The notes under the pieces were generated by a model, which was not told the DNA's origin, searched no databases, and saw only the letters and a program-made list of their open reading frames with translations. A program made the position numbers and the translations under genes. A DNA stretch of 64,000 nucleotides from Hofstenia miamia (lineage: Eukaryota > Xenacoelomorpha > Acoela > Hofsteniidae). The stretch covers positions 320,580 through 384,579 of the forward strand of contig CABFPE010000686.1 of assembly GCA_900660155.1 (NCBI GenBank), given 5' to 3'. Positions 61,814-64,000 of the stretch are shown one piece after another (position 1 is the first letter of the stretch; the number at the start of each line of letters is the position of its first letter).

Positions 61814-62387
61814 TATAGCTCAAGTAAAAAGTGGCCACATTATAAACACATTTTTGAATGACAAACGAAAGACAAATAGAGGCTTATAAAATATATTTAA
61901 AAGTATAATTGTCCCAAATTGTAACCTGGTTACAAAGTTATTGGACAAGTTTGCCATGCAAAGCGCGACACGCAGATAAACGTCTTGAAACTGAATCCAT
62001 TAAACGGACTCTAAATTCTTGAGTTATTTGGTGTTGCGATTCAAGGATGTAACTCTTTAATTCTTTCAGATTTGTGGGATTTTTTCTCGACGAAATACTT
62101 CAGAATCTGCCAACCGGTTCTCAATGGGTACTAAATATGGCGAATTCGGAGGCCATTGCATAACTTAAATGTCATAATTTTAAATTTTTTTTGTCGATTT
62201 TGAGGTATGAGGGGTTGCTCCATCTTGTTCTAAGATCCATGAATCGGGATATAAGCAGGTTGCGTATGGTACAAATTCCTTGAGTATTTGGCAATATTTT
62301 TAGTCATTCATTATACCAGTGCAATGTAGTAACTTTAGATAAAATCCTTTTTCTTTGAAAAGTGGCCACATTTTTATTTGAGCTATA
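61814..62387 (-). mobile_element. internally deleted Tc1-like element
   Basis: Inverted ends TATAGCTCAAGTAAAAAGTG (61814) and the complement of TATAGCTCAAATAAAAATG (to 62387), both continuing into GGCCAC, with TA at both borders. Minus strand encodes WILEQDGATPHTSKSTKK (second catalytic Asp) and QWPPNSPYLVPIEN (SPDLNPIE motif with the third catalytic residue). At 574 bp the N-terminal DNA-binding part and first Asp are missing. Confidence 0.88.
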
Positions 62388-62469
62388 CGTATTTTTAAAG
62401 TATTTTGGCAGGGATTAAATGTCAATAAGTTTTATTTACAACAGTGAGCACCTGTGATCCATTTCAATA

Positions 62470-62700
62470 CTATGGGATGAAACTTTTCTGCTTTTTTGCA
62501 TATGTTTTGTTACAAAACCAACATGAAGAGCAGTAAAGTAAAAAATATATATCAAGAATTAGAAATATTTTCGGTGGAATGCTGCTTATAAGATGATAAC
62601 TTGAAGCTAAATTTGGTAAATCAGAATTTAAAATGGGTGTTATATATGCTATTTTCCAAGATTTTGGCCAGGTGTTGGTTTTGAGTATGTCCAAATATAA
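62470..62700 (-). pseudogene. LINE reverse transcriptase fragment
   Basis: Minus strand: TWPKSWKIAYITPILNSDLP and SSYHLISSIPPKIF, the RT motif WK.A.I.PI.K......YRPIS..P...KI. A short relic adjoining the Tc1-like element; same general LINE group as 25340-26600. Confidence 0.7.
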
Positions 62701-62849
62701 TTAGTAAACAGTTGTGCTAATTAAAGGTAGGCCGTTATTTTATATAAAAGAAGGAATGTCATCACATGCAGAAATGGATGAATCTTCATAAAGTGCATTT
62801 TCTATTCGTTCAATAGTAGCTTATACATAATCTAGCCATATATCTAGCC

Positions 62850-62851
<2 letters not shown>

Positions 62852-62902
<51 letters not shown>
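62852..62902. repeat. (TA)n microsatellite
   Basis: About 50 bp of alternating AT, the longest such run in the window. Confidence 0.95.
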
Positions 62903-62908
<6 letters not shown>

Positions 62909-63339
62909 CTCAATAAATTCGTTATTTCTTTATACAATGTAAAAATAACAGTTTGAATGTGGAACTCCAGATGTTACAGGTCTATGTTGTCTATTGCTAA
63001 TCTTTTCTCTTATAATTGCATATATATAATCAAAAAATTAAACAGTTAGTCTATAGAATTGTGTGTACCACATCGCATTTTACACTAATTAGTTTAAATC
63101 TCTTTCTGGCAAATGAATCACAATTTCCTCATCAGTGTTCCTAAGTTAATTTTGCACCACTAATTGTTTACAAATAAATTTAATCACATTCGCCCAATAA
63201 ACAATAAAACGTTTTATAACCTTCTTATAATGGTACATCAAGTTGTAAGACGGCTTAAGGTACGTCTTCTAAACATCTTATCAAACACCATTTTTAACAC
63301 CAGTTTTAAGTCATCTAGTGTTCACAAATTATATTGTAA

Positions 63340-63480
63340 GACGTCTCTTAAACGTTTTCTAAACGTCTTCTAGACATCTTCTAAACGTATTCTAGACGTC
63401 TATTAAACGTCTTCTAAACGTTTTCTAAACCATTATTAAACATTTTCTAAATTATTTCTAGGCAATTTCAAAGTTTTTTT
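63340..63480. repeat. degenerate 12-bp-type minisatellite (TCTTCTAAACG)
   Basis: At least nine consecutive variants of TCTTCTAAACGT, such as CGTTTTCTAAACGTCTTCTAG and CGTCTATTAAACG, decay gradually to TTTTCTAAAC on the right. Single variants also occur at 63250-63280. No coding function seen. Confidence 0.85.
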
Positions 63481-63659
63481 TAAACTTTTCCTAATTGTTT
63501 TTGAACCGGTTTTTAAAAATCAGTGAATCTCTTCGTCAAGAAAATCCAAAAGCGCAAGAATGCGTTTACATCTATTCCTCATGTTGATTTCATTTGAAGA
63601 GTTCAATTGCGCCTGGTAGCGCTTACACTTGTTCAGCATGATGAAATCGTTTGATGATC

Positions 63660-63938
63660 TAATATATATATATATATATTAGATAGTGAAAATATGGGGT
63701 AAAAAAGGACCCGACCCATCATAATATTTACTATACTTACTATACCCAAAACATCGAATTTGATTTGACGGTGTGGATTTTTCTCTAATCAAATTATCAT
63801 CATCATCAATAATTTTTTGAACGGGAAACAGCAATTCATTTATAATAATTAAAGTCTTGGAACTTTTTCAAAACAAACCGTGATTAAAATTAATTTTTTT
63901 AATAATTAATTTAATTTTTATATATATATATATATATA
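63660..63938. other. window end: (TA)n runs, otherwise nothing recognised
   Basis: TA runs at 63662-63680 and 63920-63938 with AT-rich sequence between them. Confidence 0.6.
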
Positions 63939-64000
63939 ACCTTAGAAAATAGCCCTAAATATTAAATAGTGTACTACACCACTAAGGCTGCAAGAATATA

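Overview
The window is AT-rich metazoan nuclear DNA (by eye about 70% A+T, not computed) with a genuine spliced gene, long transposon-filled introns, many (TA)n runs and one assembly gap (17814-18174). A Tec-family tyrosine kinase, a TRIM-type protein, Penelope-like elements, LINEs, several hAT families, piggyBac, a Tc1-like element and a fossil Polinton together suggest an early-branching or invertebrate animal. A Hydra-like cnidarian is my best guess, but nothing here fixes the species.

Region 1 (4724-43276, + strand) holds most of one gene, a Tec/Btk-family non-receptor tyrosine kinase. Thirteen exons are visible in the canonical order: end of the PH domain, Btk zinc motif, short linker, SH3, SH2 in two exons, then seven kinase exons ending at a TAA stop. 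Every junction is GT-AG and every adjacent phase fits, giving 527 codons. The 5' part of the PH domain is not seen, and the last strands of the SH3 domain are missing next to the assembly gap. Introns run from 44 bp to about 12 kb.

The introns of this gene are a transposon graveyard. They hold a foldback element, a Penelope-like fragment, five hAT-type elements (four with recognisable 8-bp target-site duplications), one nearly complete BED-finger hAT with a transposase of about 540 codons, a LINE, and local tandem duplications.

Region 2 (44-49 kb, mostly - strand) is a cluster of decayed retroelements: a LINE with APE endonuclease and reverse transcriptase, a GIY-YIG segment immediately downstream of it, and a Penelope-like reverse transcriptase with its own GIY-YIG end. 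A small TIR element follows.

Region 3 (49421-51521, + strand) is a single-exon TRIM/RBCC-like gene (RING, two B-boxes, coiled coil, long C-terminal region) interrupted by three apparent one-base indels.

Region 4 (about 51.9-58.0 kb) is a broken, short Polinton/Maverick-like fossil between inverted arms of about 450 bp, with recognisable packaging ATPase, minor capsid, protease and fibre-like parts. Region 5 (58-64 kb) holds a LINE tail, a decayed piggyBac transposase, an internally deleted Tc1-like element, another LINE fragment and a 12-bp-type minisatellite.
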